Under the pieces are notes generated by a model that saw only the letters and a list, made by a program, of their open reading frames with translations, did not search any database and was not told the DNA's origin. The position numbers were made by a program, and so were the translations under genes. Shown one piece after another: positions 22,382 to 29,258 of a stretch of DNA of 33,373 nucleotides. Positions within the stretch are counted from its first letter, which is position 1; every line of letters starts with the position of its first letter. The DNA comes from a virus, in the IMG/VR virus record IMGVR_UViG_3300025809_000064, positions 1-33,373 of that record; one strand, 5' to 3'.

Positions 22382-22729
22382 CTATGCTACCTCCCGTGAT
22401 CTTAAATCAGCAAATTCTAACCATTTTTCATAGGTCTCTTTAGCTTTGGTATGTTCCTCACTCCACAACACCAATGCCAGTTTTACCCGTGGATCAAACA
22501 ATACAGCGTCGTGCGTACCCTTTCTATTAACGAACTTTTCACCGACTAACTTTCGTGAGAACTCACGGATATCATGACCAATATCTGCATATTTCATGGC
22601 ATTTTGCCAACAATATTCATCCCTCTCTTGACTGATATCTATATACGCTAAATGTTTCCACGTTTGGCTCTCTGTGGCTTTGCTTAAATCCTCTAAGCGT
22701 CCCTGTATTAATATCTCTAACTTGTTCAT
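22382..22729 (-). CDS. First leftward early gene, hypothetical
   Basis: 115 residues, helical: MNKLEILIQGRLEDLSKATE, QNAMKYADIGHDIREFSRKL, EEHTKAKETYEKWLEFADLR. No family recognised. It is the first gene transcribed leftward from the divergent region. Its leader (AGGTAGATAGATATGA) is nearly the same as that of the RLNGTSD gene (AGGTATATAGATATGA), suggesting shared translational control. Confidence 0.66.
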   Translation of the reverse strand: MNKLEILIQGRLEDLSKATESQTWKHLAYIDISQERDEYCWQNAMKYADIGHDIREFSRKLVGEKFVNRKGTHDAVLFDPRVKLALVLWSEEHTKAKETYEKWLEFADLRSREVA

Positions 22730-22800
22730 ATCTATCTACCTTTAGTTGATAATGATTCTTATTTGTATTACAAGAGACTATTCCCTTGCTTCTTGCGCCC

Positions 22801-22806
22801 ATTATA
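22801..22806 (-). promoter_or_regulatory. -10 element of a possible leftward early promoter
   Basis: Minus strand TATAAT at 22806-22801, about 70 bases before the first leftward gene. No good -35 box is seen at the right spacing (TTAGTA is the nearest at 17 bases), so the promoter may be activator-dependent or lie elsewhere. Confidence 0.35.
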
Positions 22807-23080
22807 GCGAATGGGTAGTAGCTTACTAATGATTTAAATGCATGACCTATTAAAACTATATGCATCTAGCGCATGACATCTGGGGCCATGTTCTACCTTT
22901 ATATATGCGCGTGTACGCGTAGCAATAATCATGCCAACTATTGAAAGATCAACAATAAACTTCTTTTGATACTAGGGCATAGGCTAAGGACAAACACGCT
23001 TACAACGTAATAGAGAGCCATCTATAAACATAATATAAACTTATGACTACTTGGCATGGTGTTTGCATATGGCTTCGTAG

Positions 23081-23262
23081 GTATCCACAAGCATACTCAC
23101 TCTTCACTTGTCAAACATAAGCTCGACCCAATGGCGGCCCTTGGTCACCCATGCAATACCCGTGCCAACTTGTGGCCCTGTGGATAACTTGTGTACTACC
23201 TGTGGATAACTTATGCACAGGCCGTGGATACTGTGGATAACTCATGTATAACCTGTGGATAA
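23081..23262. other. DnaA-box cluster, probable replication origin
   Basis: Perfect DnaA boxes (TTATCCACA, read on the minus strand) lie at 23179-23187, 23201-23209, 23232-23240 and 23254-23262, with a 7/9 box at 23223-23231. Starts are 22, 22, 9 and 22 bases apart. An opposite-strand 8/9 box (GTATCCACA) is at 23081-23089. Downstream is a G-rich stretch (23268-23286) and then AT-rich DNA. The rest of 22730-23080 shows no gene and nothing else recognisable. The cluster resembles a bacterial or plasmid oriC and suggests that host DnaA opens this origin. Confidence 0.78.
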
Positions 23263-23345
23263 CTTTAGGGGGCGGGGGGCCGTGGGTTATCGCAAGATTG
23301 TTACAGTACCCACTGGTATACAAAAAAGGTGAAATTAAGAAAAAA

Positions 23346-23370
23346 GGGAGGTATACATATGTATCCGTAA
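23346..23370 (+). other. Strong ribosome site before a 3-codon ORF, on a palindrome
   Basis: GGGAGG (23346-23351) is 7 bases before ATG at 23359, which reads Met-Tyr-Pro-stop. The start codon sits in a perfect 12-bp palindrome, ATACATATGTAT (23353-23364). It could be a minigene, an operator, or the remains of a deleted gene. Confidence 0.4.
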
Positions 23371-23469
23371 GTCATTGATTTACATAAGGAAACACAGGTT
23401 CGCCCTTTGGGGTTGACATCTGTGTATAAAGGGCAACATAAGTTGACACACAAGGGGCCTAGTTGGTCA

Positions 23470-23492
23470 TAAATAGTTAGTAAATAGTTAAA
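23470..23492. repeat. AT-rich direct repeats, candidate DNA-unwinding element
   Basis: AAATAGTTA occurs twice, 11 bases apart, in a very AT-rich stretch about 210 bases from the last DnaA box. Origins with DnaA boxes usually have such AT-rich repeats beside them as the melting site. The element lies just upstream of the terminase promoter, so transcription could help opening. Confidence 0.5.
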
Positions 23493-23499
23493 ATAAAGC

Positions 23500-23528
23500 T
23501 TGACTTTTAGACCAATACGTGCTATAAT
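23500..23528 (+). promoter_or_regulatory. Strong sigma-70 promoter for the rightward packaging block
   Basis: TTGACT (23500-23505), 17-base spacer, TATAAT (23523-23528). Transcription would start near 23535 and run into the terminase small subunit. Two more TTGACA boxes lie upstream (23413, 23443) but lack good -10 partners. GCCCTTT/AAAGGGC arms (23402-23408, 23428-23434) bracket the first of them. Confidence 0.85.
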
Positions 23529-23565
23529 ATTTAATATAGTAAAGTAAAGAAAAACAAGGATCGCC

Positions 23566-23651
23566 CTTAAGTATCCTTAAGTAAGCTTTAAGTATTTTAT
23601 TAATTTTAAAATTAAAGAATATAGTAAAGTTTACTTAAGTATCCTTAAGTA
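23566..23651 (+). promoter_or_regulatory. Symmetrical repeat array in the terminase leader
   Basis: CTTAAGTATCCTTAAGTA occurs exactly at 23566-23583 and 23634-23651. A perfect 16-bp palindrome, TTAATTTTAAAATTAA (23600-23615), sits midway. Each 18-mer holds two CTTAAG palindromes 10 bases apart, one helical turn. The second copy begins a small hairpin, CCTTA (23643-23647) with TAAGG (23654-23658), whose right arm contains the ribosome site AAGGGG of the next gene. Confidence 0.7.
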
Positions 23652-23667
23652 CATAAGGGGAAATACC

Positions 23668-24072
23668 TTGAGTGAAGTAAAAGTAGAGTCAGCCCCATCC
23701 GCGAAGCGGAAAGGCCGCCCTAGGAAGTCAGATGTTGTGTCAAGAAAGAAAGGCACTACTGGTTTGTCTAGAGGTAGGCCGAAGGGTGATGCGGCAATCA
23801 TCAACGAGTATAAAAGTCGGATGTTGACATCCCCTAAGTCTCGTAAGGTGTTAGAGTCAATCTTTGATGCGGCCCTAAACGATGATCATAAGAATCAAGC
23901 CGCGGCATGGAAGTTAGTTATGGATCGAATCCTCCCTACTGCTGTCTTTGAAAAGGATGTAGTCAAAGGAGCAGGTAGGTCAGCCATACAGATCAATATT
24001 ACAGGCGTTGGCGGTGAGACTACCGTGGTGTCGGGTGATAATGATATAGAAGGAGAGTATATAGATGGCTAA
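23668..24072 (+). CDS. Terminase small subunit-like DNA-binding protein, TTG start
   Basis: 134 residues from TTG at 23668, with AAGGGG 7 bases upstream. The N-terminal 40 residues are basic and hold two AT-hook cores: KRKGRPRK (GRP at 16-18) and SRGRPKG (36-38). Then a helical segment (YKSRMLTSPKSRKVLESIFD; NQAAAWKLVMDRILPTAVF) and a Gly-rich acidic end. This matches small terminase proteins of marine podoviruses by position two genes before the large subunit, and by the ILP-A-FEK motif. It would recognise phage DNA for packaging. AT-hooks may bind the AT-rich array just upstream. Confidence 0.72.
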   Translation: MSEVKVESAPSAKRKGRPRKSDVVSRKKGTTGLSRGRPKGDAAIINEYKSRMLTSPKSRKVLESIFDAALNDDHKNQAAAWKLVMDRILPTAVFEKDVVKGAGRSAIQINITGVGGETTVVSGDNDIEGEYIDG

Positions 24073-24424
24073 GTATTTTTCCAGAGAAGAGTTCTCCTGT
24101 CAGTACACAGGTGAGAATAGAATTAAGGATGAGTTCATTGAACGATTAGATGAACTGAGGGAAGCTTGCGGTTTCCCCTTTGTAATCACTAGCGGTTATC
24201 GCTCCCCTTCACACCCTATAGAGGCTTCTAAAAAAATTGCAGGACAGCATTCACAAGGCCATGCGGCAGACATTAAAGTTACGGACGGTGTACAAAGATT
24301 TAAAATTGTGGAACAAGCCATTTCGCTTGGATTCACAGGAATCGGAGTTGCTAGTAGCTTTGTGCATGTTGACACCCGTGATTTATACGATGATGGTCTT
24401 AGCCCAGTAATGTGGACTTATTAA
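24065..24424 (+). CDS. M15-family peptidase endolysin
   Basis: 119 residues. The zinc site of the VanY/M15A family is visible: His62 and Asp69 in HSQGHAAD, and His101 in FVHVDTR; Arg46 in TSGYRSP is the usual substrate-side residue. The enzyme cuts peptide cross-links of peptidoglycan and releases progeny with a holin. No signal peptide, so it needs the holin (3290 or 2515). Unusually placed between the two terminase genes, with its start overlapping the small subunit end and AGGAGA 8 bases upstream. Confidence 0.92.
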   Translation: MAKYFSREEFSCQYTGENRIKDEFIERLDELREACGFPFVITSGYRSPSHPIEASKKIAGQHSQGHAADIKVTDGVQRFKIVEQAISLGFTGIGVASSFVHVDTRDLYDDGLSPVMWTY

Positions 24425-25678
24425 TTGACTGAGCTTAATGTATCGCTACTCCCGTGGCAACAAAAAGTCTTTAATGATAAAACAAGATTTAAAGTAATAG
24501 CGGCAGGTAGACGTACAGGTAAAAGTAGATTAGCCGCTTGGATGCTAATCATTAGAGCCTTGCAAGCTGAACGTGGACATGTGTTCTACGTTGCCCCTAC
24601 ACAAGGACAGGCTAGGGACATTATGTGGCAAGTCTTGCTAGAGATAGGTCATCCTGTTATAGCAACTAGTCATGTAAATAACTTACAAATAAAATTAGTT
24701 AACGGTGCAACCATAGCCCTTAAAGGTGCTGATAGGCCGGAAACCATGCGTGGTGTCAGTCTTAGGTTCTTGGTTATGGATGAGTACGCTGACATGAAGC
24801 CTGAGGTATGGGAGCAGATACTGAGACCTGCCTTGGCTGACCAAAAGGGTGACGCATTATTCATTGGTACGCCAATGGGTAGAAATCACTTTTATGATTT
24901 ATATACATACGCTTGTGTGTCGGATGATCCTACTTTTGTAGGTTATCACTTCACAAGCTACGATAACCCATTGCTAGACCCTGAGGAAATAGAAGCGGCT
25001 AAGAAATCCATGTCGGCCTTTTCCTTTCGTCAGGAGTTCATGGCATCCTTTGAGGCCCAAGGTAGTGAATTATTCAAAGAAGAGTTTATTAAATTTTCTG
25101 AGGAAGAGCCTGAACAAGGTCAGTTTTACATTGCGGTTGACTTGGCGGGTTTTGCGGATGTCGCTAAAGTTACAACGAAGACAAAAAGACTTGACCAAAC
25201 GGCTATCTCTATTGTTAAAGCAAACGAAGAAGGTTGGTGGGTTGCTAATATTGTACATGGGCGTTGGGGCGTCCAAGAGACTGCCAGAAGAATCTTCCAA
25301 GCAGTCAGAGACTACCAACCAGTAGCCGTAGGTATAGAGAAAGGAGCACTAAAGAACGCTGTCCTTCCATACTTAAGTGACTACATGAAGAAGAATCAAC
25401 GCTTCTTTAGGGTGGATGAGCTTACCCACGGTAATAAAAAGAAAACTGACAGGATTGTTTGGGCTTTACAAGGTAGATTTGAACACGGTACAATTTCCTT
25501 GAATAAAGGAGAATGGAATAGTCAGTTCCTTGATGAGTTATTTCAGTTCCCTAACCAATTAGTTCACGATGATTTAATTGATTCTTTGGCTTACATAGAC
25601 CAATTAGCTAACATAGCGTACACATCGGACTTTGAGGAAGAAGAATATCAACTATTAGACGCATACGCAGGGTATTAA
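24425..25678 (+). CDS. terL: Terminase large subunit
   Basis: 417 residues. Packaging ATPase: Walker A AGRRTGKS (27-34) and Walker B FLVMDEYADM; nuclease: VDLAGFADV (Asp), GIEKGALKNAVL (Glu) and HDDLIDSLAY (Asp). It pumps DNA into the prohead and cuts the concatemer. The start is TTG directly after the endolysin stop; no ribosome site is obvious, and no other start precedes Walker A, so it is probably translated by re-initiation. Shorter than T7 gp19 (586 residues) but complete in motifs. Confidence 0.95.
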   Translation: MTELNVSLLPWQQKVFNDKTRFKVIAAGRRTGKSRLAAWMLIIRALQAERGHVFYVAPTQGQARDIMWQVLLEIGHPVIATSHVNNLQIKLVNGATIALKGADRPETMRGVSLRFLVMDEYADMKPEVWEQILRPALADQKGDALFIGTPMGRNHFYDLYTYACVSDDPTFVGYHFTSYDNPLLDPEEIEAAKKSMSAFSFRQEFMASFEAQGSELFKEEFIKFSEEEPEQGQFYIAVDLAGFADVAKVTTKTKRLDQTAISIVKANEEGWWVANIVHGRWGVQETARRIFQAVRDYQPVAVGIEKGALKNAVLPYLSDYMKKNQRFFRVDELTHGNKKKTDRIVWALQGRFEHGTISLNKGEWNSQFLDELFQFPNQLVHDDLIDSLAYIDQLANIAYTSDFEEEEYQLLDAYAGY

Positions 25679-25679
25679 T

Positions 25680-27626
25680 ATGCTAAATGAAGAAAGAGAT
25701 CAATTTGTATTGGAACAAACGCTTGAAGGTTGGGTAATTAATAAGTGTCAAGGTTGGCGAGATCACTTTGATACTAATTATTCACGTAAATTTGATGAAT
25801 ATTATCGGTTATGGAGAGGACAGTGGTCTTCCGCAGACAGAACTAGGGACTCAGAGAGATCACGGATTGTCAGTCCTGCATTACAACAAGCAGTAGAGTC
25901 TTCAGTTGCTGAATTAGAGGAAGCAACTTTTGGTCGAGGCCGTTGGTTTGACATTGAGGACGATATAAATGATAGAGAAAAGCAAGATATATCTCTTTTA
26001 CGTGAAACTTTGTATAAAGACTTTAAAAAGAACAGAGTACGGAAAGGTGTTGCTGAGTGTCTTCTAAATGCCGCTGTGTTTGGTACAGGTATTGCGGAGA
26101 TTGTTCTTGAGGAAGAAAAGGAAATGGCCCCTGCAACCCAACCTGTTATGGGTGGTGAGCTAACAGCCGTTGGTGTTAATATTACGGAAAAAACTTGCGT
26201 TAAACTGCGTCCAGTAATGCCTCAAAACTTTCTTATTGACCCTCTAGCTACTTCCGTAGAGGAAGCTTTAGGTTGTGCAGTGGATGAATTTGTATCCTTA
26301 CACTTAGTTGAGCAGTTACAGGAACAAGGTATCTATAGAAATGTAGAAGTTACTATGGCGGCTCCTGATTTTGACATAGAGCCTGATCAAGACCTAGTAG
26401 CACACGACGATGACAAAGTACGTCTAACTAAATACTACGGTTTTGTACCTAGACATCTATTAGAGATGGCTCAAAAGGAATCCGAAGCAGAGGAAATAGC
26501 TACACTAGTTAATGATAATGAAGAAGAAAGTAAAAGTTATTATGTAGAAGCTATTGTTGTTGTAGCTAATGATGGAACTTTATTAAAAGCGGAAGCTAAC
26601 CCTTACATGATGGGGGATAGACCTATTATAGCATTTCCTTGGGATGTCGTTCCTAGCCGTTTCTGGGGCAGAGGGGTATGTGAGAAAGGGTATAACTCTC
26701 AAAAGGCGTTAGACGCTGAAATACGAGCTAGAATAGACGCTCTTGCTCTTACTATACACCCTATGTTAGCAATGGACGCTACACGTATGCCTAGAGGTGC
26801 TAGACCTGAAGTACGTGCAGGTAAGGTTATCTTAACTAATGGTGCGCCTAATGAAGTCATACAGCCATTTAACTTTGGTAATGTAAGTCAGATTAGTTTT
26901 GCACAGGCTGATGCTTTACAACGCATGGTACAGACAGCTACAGGCGCTATTGATTCCGCAGGTATCTCAGGATCAATCAACGGTGACTCCACTGCCGCAG
27001 GTATTTCCATGAGCTTAGGTGCTATTATTAAGCGTCATAAGCGAACTTTAATTAACTTTCAAGAATCTTTTCTAATCCCTTTTGTAACTAAAGCCGCACA
27101 TAGATACATGCAGTTTAATCCTGAAGCATATCCTGTTGCTGACTACAAGTTCCATACTTCCAGTTCACTAGGCATTATTGCGCGTGAGTACGAAGTTACA
27201 CAGCTTGTACAGTTGTTACAAACTATGTCACCTGAAACTCCAATGTACTCACAGCTTATCATGTCGATTATTGATAACATGAACGTAGGTAATCGTGAGG
27301 AACTTATAGCGGCCCTTGAAAAAGCTAATCAGCCTGACCCTGAAGCACAACAAGCACAGCAAGCGGCTCAGGAATCACAGTTAGCGTTCCAAGCGTCACA
27401 GACTGCGGCCTTAGAAGGTCAAGCTATTGAATCACAGGCAAGAGCGCAAAAGCTTGCTACTGAAGCTCAATCTATACCTCAAGAGTTAGAGATTGACAAG
27501 ATTAAAGCTATCACTACTAACATACGGGAAGGTAACGATGATGACCGTGAGTTTGAACGTAGACTTAAGGTTTCCGATCAGTTATTAAAGGAAAGAGAAG
27601 TAGCTATTAAAGAGAGGGCTAACTAA
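25680..27626 (+). CDS. Portal protein
   Basis: 648 residues directly after the terminase. Features are WRGQWSSADRTRDSERSRIV near residue 50, ALQQAVESSVAELEEATFGR, PFNFGNVSQISFAQADALQR in the middle, and a Gln/Ala-rich helical end (EAQQAQQAAQESQLAFQASQ) typical of podovirus portals, whose C-terminal helices form a barrel. It is the ring through which DNA enters and leaves the capsid. Ends overlap the next start (TAATG). Confidence 0.9.
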   Translation: MLNEERDQFVLEQTLEGWVINKCQGWRDHFDTNYSRKFDEYYRLWRGQWSSADRTRDSERSRIVSPALQQAVESSVAELEEATFGRGRWFDIEDDINDREKQDISLLRETLYKDFKKNRVRKGVAECLLNAAVFGTGIAEIVLEEEKEMAPATQPVMGGELTAVGVNITEKTCVKLRPVMPQNFLIDPLATSVEEALGCAVDEFVSLHLVEQLQEQGIYRNVEVTMAAPDFDIEPDQDLVAHDDDKVRLTKYYGFVPRHLLEMAQKESEAEEIATLVNDNEEESKSYYVEAIVVVANDGTLLKAEANPYMMGDRPIIAFPWDVVPSRFWGRGVCEKGYNSQKALDAEIRARIDALALTIHPMLAMDATRMPRGARPEVRAGKVILTNGAPNEVIQPFNFGNVSQISFAQADALQRMVQTATGAIDSAGISGSINGDSTAAGISMSLGAIIKRHKRTLINFQESFLIPFVTKAAHRYMQFNPEAYPVADYKFHTSSSLGIIAREYEVTQLVQLLQTMSPETPMYSQLIMSIIDNMNVGNREELIAALEKANQPDPEAQQAQQAAQESQLAFQASQTAALEGQAIESQARAQKLATEAQSIPQELEIDKIKAITTNIREGNDDDREFERRLKVSDQLLKEREVAIKERAN

Positions 27627-27904
27627 TGGCTAAAGACCCTAGATTAGTAAGAGCAGGAGTTAGCGGTTTTAACAAACCTAAACGAACTCCCAACCATGCT
27701 ACCAAAAGTCATGTGGTGGTGGCTAAGGAAGGAGATAAAGTAAAGACTATCCGCTATGGACAGCAAGGTGTTTCAGGTGCAGGTAAAAATCCAAAGACTG
27801 CTTCAGAAAAAGCAAGACGTAAATCATTCAAGGCTCGACACGCTAAGAACATCGCTAAGGGCAAAATGAGCGCGGCCTACTGGGCTAACCGTTCTAAGTG
27901 GTGA
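27626..27904 (+). CDS. Small basic protein ending in AAYWANRSKW
   Basis: 92 residues, strongly basic: ATKSHVVVAKEGDKVKTIRY, GQQGVSGAGKNPKTASEKAR, RKSFKARHAKNIAKGKMS, and the ending AAYWANRSKW. I associate this family with many marine phages and some bacteria, always short and of unknown function; its charge suggests nucleic-acid binding, perhaps during packaging. A 14-codon ORF 0.36 kb downstream repeats the ending almost exactly. Confidence 0.8.
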   Translation: MAKDPRLVRAGVSGFNKPKRTPNHATKSHVVVAKEGDKVKTIRYGQQGVSGAGKNPKTASEKARRKSFKARHAKNIAKGKMSAAYWANRSKW

Positions 27905-27908
27905 TCTG

Positions 27909-28265
27909 ATGGCCGAATTATCTGAAGACACAGCGGTAACAATTCCGCTCAGGAATCTGATTGCAATGATTGCGTTTACATCAGTATCTACAATGGCGTA
28001 CTTCTCTATACAAGAGCGGTTAAATACCCTTGAACATGCCTTAGACAAAACTCAGATGGACATAGAGTCTAACTCTGAGTTCCGTATTAAATGGCCCAGA
28101 GGCGAGTTAGGGGCGCTCCCTGCTGATGCGCGGCAAGATATGCTAATCGAATACACAGCGGGTCTTGTCGATAAACAAATAACTAAAAGTGAAGAACTCT
28201 TAGATGACATACATAACCTCAAGTTAAGGCTTGCCACTCTAGAAAAAGGTTTAAGTCCAGAATGA
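27909..28265 (+). CDS. Membrane-anchored coiled-coil protein after portal
   Basis: 118 residues: one N-terminal membrane helix (LRNLIAMIAFTSVSTMAYF), then helices with heptads (IQERLNTLEHALDKTQMD; ELLDDIHNLKLRLATLEKGL). This is the shape of spanins or of small structural membrane proteins. Similar proteins sit beside the portal gene in marine phages in my recollection. A lysis role is possible, but its place in the packaging module is not typical. Confidence 0.7.
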   Translation: MAELSEDTAVTIPLRNLIAMIAFTSVSTMAYFSIQERLNTLEHALDKTQMDIESNSEFRIKWPRGELGALPADARQDMLIEYTAGLVDKQITKSEELLDDIHNLKLRLATLEKGLSPE

Positions 28266-28306
28266 GAAGGCATGCGGCATACTGGGCAAACAAAAGCAAA
28301 TGGTAG
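28262..28306 (+). CDS. 14-codon ORF MRRHAAYWANKSKW
   Basis: The ATG overlaps the previous stop (ATGA). The peptide's AAYWANKSKW differs in one residue from the last ten residues of the 92-residue basic protein encoded at 27626. It may be a tiny coupled gene or the relic of a duplicated copy whose middle was replaced by the coiled-coil gene. No clear ribosome site of its own. The following 68 bases hold short palindromes (ACGTACGT at about 28310) and no further gene. Confidence 0.4.
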   Translation: MRRHAAYWANKSKW

Positions 28307-28374
28307 TAAACGTACGTTTTAATGTACGCTACAGTATACATTGTATAGTATATGAAACATAACAGGAGAATCAA

Positions 28375-28584
28375 ATGCCACAAGGTAAAGGTACATACGG
28401 AAGTAAAGTTGGACGACCACCCGCAAAAAAGAAAGCTACACCTAAAGCAAAACCTGCGGCTAAAAGAGCAAGAGCGATGCCTCTAAATGCTAAACAAGCT
28501 AAGGCGGCTATACAGACTCTTAGAAATGATGCAGGGGCTAAGACTTACCGTAAGAACAAAGCTAAAAAAAACAGCAAGATATAG
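28375..28584 (+). CDS. Small Lys/Ala-rich DNA-binding-like protein
   Basis: 69 residues, with about a third Lys/Arg: GSKVGRPPAKKKATPKAKPA holds an AT-hook-like GRP core (13-15) followed by Pro/Ala/Lys repeats like histone H1 tails; the end is KTYRKNKAKKNSKI. AGGAG precedes the ATG. It may neutralise DNA charge in the capsid or bind host DNA; function not established. Confidence 0.7.
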   Translation: MPQGKGTYGSKVGRPPAKKKATPKAKPAAKRARAMPLNAKQAKAAIQTLRNDAGAKTYRKNKAKKNSKI

Positions 28585-28594
28585 AAAATAGTTC

Positions 28595-28623
28595 TTGACA
28601 TTTCTTTTCAAACGTGATATAAT
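28595..28623 (+). promoter_or_regulatory. Perfect consensus sigma-70 promoter for the capsid genes
   Basis: TTGACA (28595-28600), a 17-base spacer, TATAAT (28618-28623): both boxes and the spacing equal the consensus. It sits in the 106-base gap before the scaffold/capsid region, which needs the highest expression of any virion gene. Confidence 0.9.
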
Positions 28624-28690
28624 ATAACTATACTATGTATTTAGTATATTTTATTTTAAATTAATAAACTGTCCTTTAGGAGAAACAGTA

Positions 28691-28966
28691 ATGGAAGATA
28701 AAGAACTCGAAAAATTCTATAGAGCTTTTGAAGAAATGTTTAGAACAGAAGGTTGGAAAAACTTACTGAACGATCTTTCTCAAAATGCAATGCAGATCAA
28801 TTCAATAGAAGCTTGTAAAGATGTGAAAGACCTTTCCTTTAGAAAAGGACAACTTTCAATGATAGCTAACCTGTTGAATCTTGAAACGCAAATAGAAACA
28901 GCCAAGCAACAGGCTGAGGAAGAGCAAGAAGAACTAGAAAACGAAGATGAAATTATTGAAGAGTAA
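28691..28966 (+). CDS. Small acidic protein upstream of scaffold
   Basis: 91 residues: MEDKELEKFYRAFEEMFRTE, then NLLNDLSQNAMQINSIEACK and DLSFRKGQLSMIANLLNLET, ending in an acidic tail (EEEQEELENEDEIIEE). Helical throughout. It has AGGAGA before the ATG and is first in the capsid transcript. Similar proteins occur in marine podoviruses at this position in my recollection; function unknown. Confidence 0.72.
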   Translation: MEDKELEKFYRAFEEMFRTEGWKNLLNDLSQNAMQINSIEACKDVKDLSFRKGQLSMIANLLNLETQIETAKQQAEEEQEELENEDEIIEE

Positions 28967-28972
28967 TCTAAG

Positions 28973-29203
28973 TTGGCTATAATAATTGACTTCCGATGCG
29001 ACAACGGACATACTACTGAAAAGTTTATAGATTCTAAAACTACTGAAATAGAATGTCCTCACTGTTCGTTAATGGCTAGTCGAATCATATCTCCCGTTCG
29101 CAGTCTCTTAGACCCCGTTTCAGGTGACTTTGCAGGTGCTACCATGAAGTGGGCGAGAGACCGCGAAAGGAAGATTCAAAAAGAACGTAAGGCTAACTCC
29201 TAA
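28973..29203 (+). CDS. FmdB-type zinc-ribbon protein, TTG start
   Basis: 76 residues from a TTG. The N-terminal half is a zinc ribbon of the FmdB kind: IIDFRCDNGHTTEKF with Cys9, then IECPHCSLMASRIISP with CPHC; His replaces one cysteine of the first pair. The rest is a basic helix (WARDRERKIQKERKAN). Such proteins are common in marine phages ahead of the scaffold gene. Role unknown, possibly regulatory. Confidence 0.72.
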   Translation: MAIIIDFRCDNGHTTEKFIDSKTTEIECPHCSLMASRIISPVRSLLDPVSGDFAGATMKWARDRERKIQKERKANS

Positions 29204-29258
29204 CCGAACCCTTACATACAATACACCTCCATAATGAGATTACTCACGGAGTTTAATA

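Noticed and set aside
22617-22865. 82-codon minus-strand frame upstream of the first early gene
   Set aside because: It overlaps the 115-residue gene in another frame, has mixed composition without motifs, and covers the likely promoter region.
23111-23323. 70-codon minus-strand frame across the DnaA boxes
   Set aside because: The translation simply repeats the box pattern (VIHR, LSTGS) and has no ribosome site.
23413-23448. Two extra TTGACA boxes as additional promoters
   Set aside because: No matching -10 box at 16-18 bases beyond partial matches; kept only as context of the main promoter.
28307-28374. TATAGT in the gap before the Lys-rich gene as a promoter
   Set aside because: No acceptable -35 element at the right distance; the short palindromes there could be incidental in AT-rich DNA.
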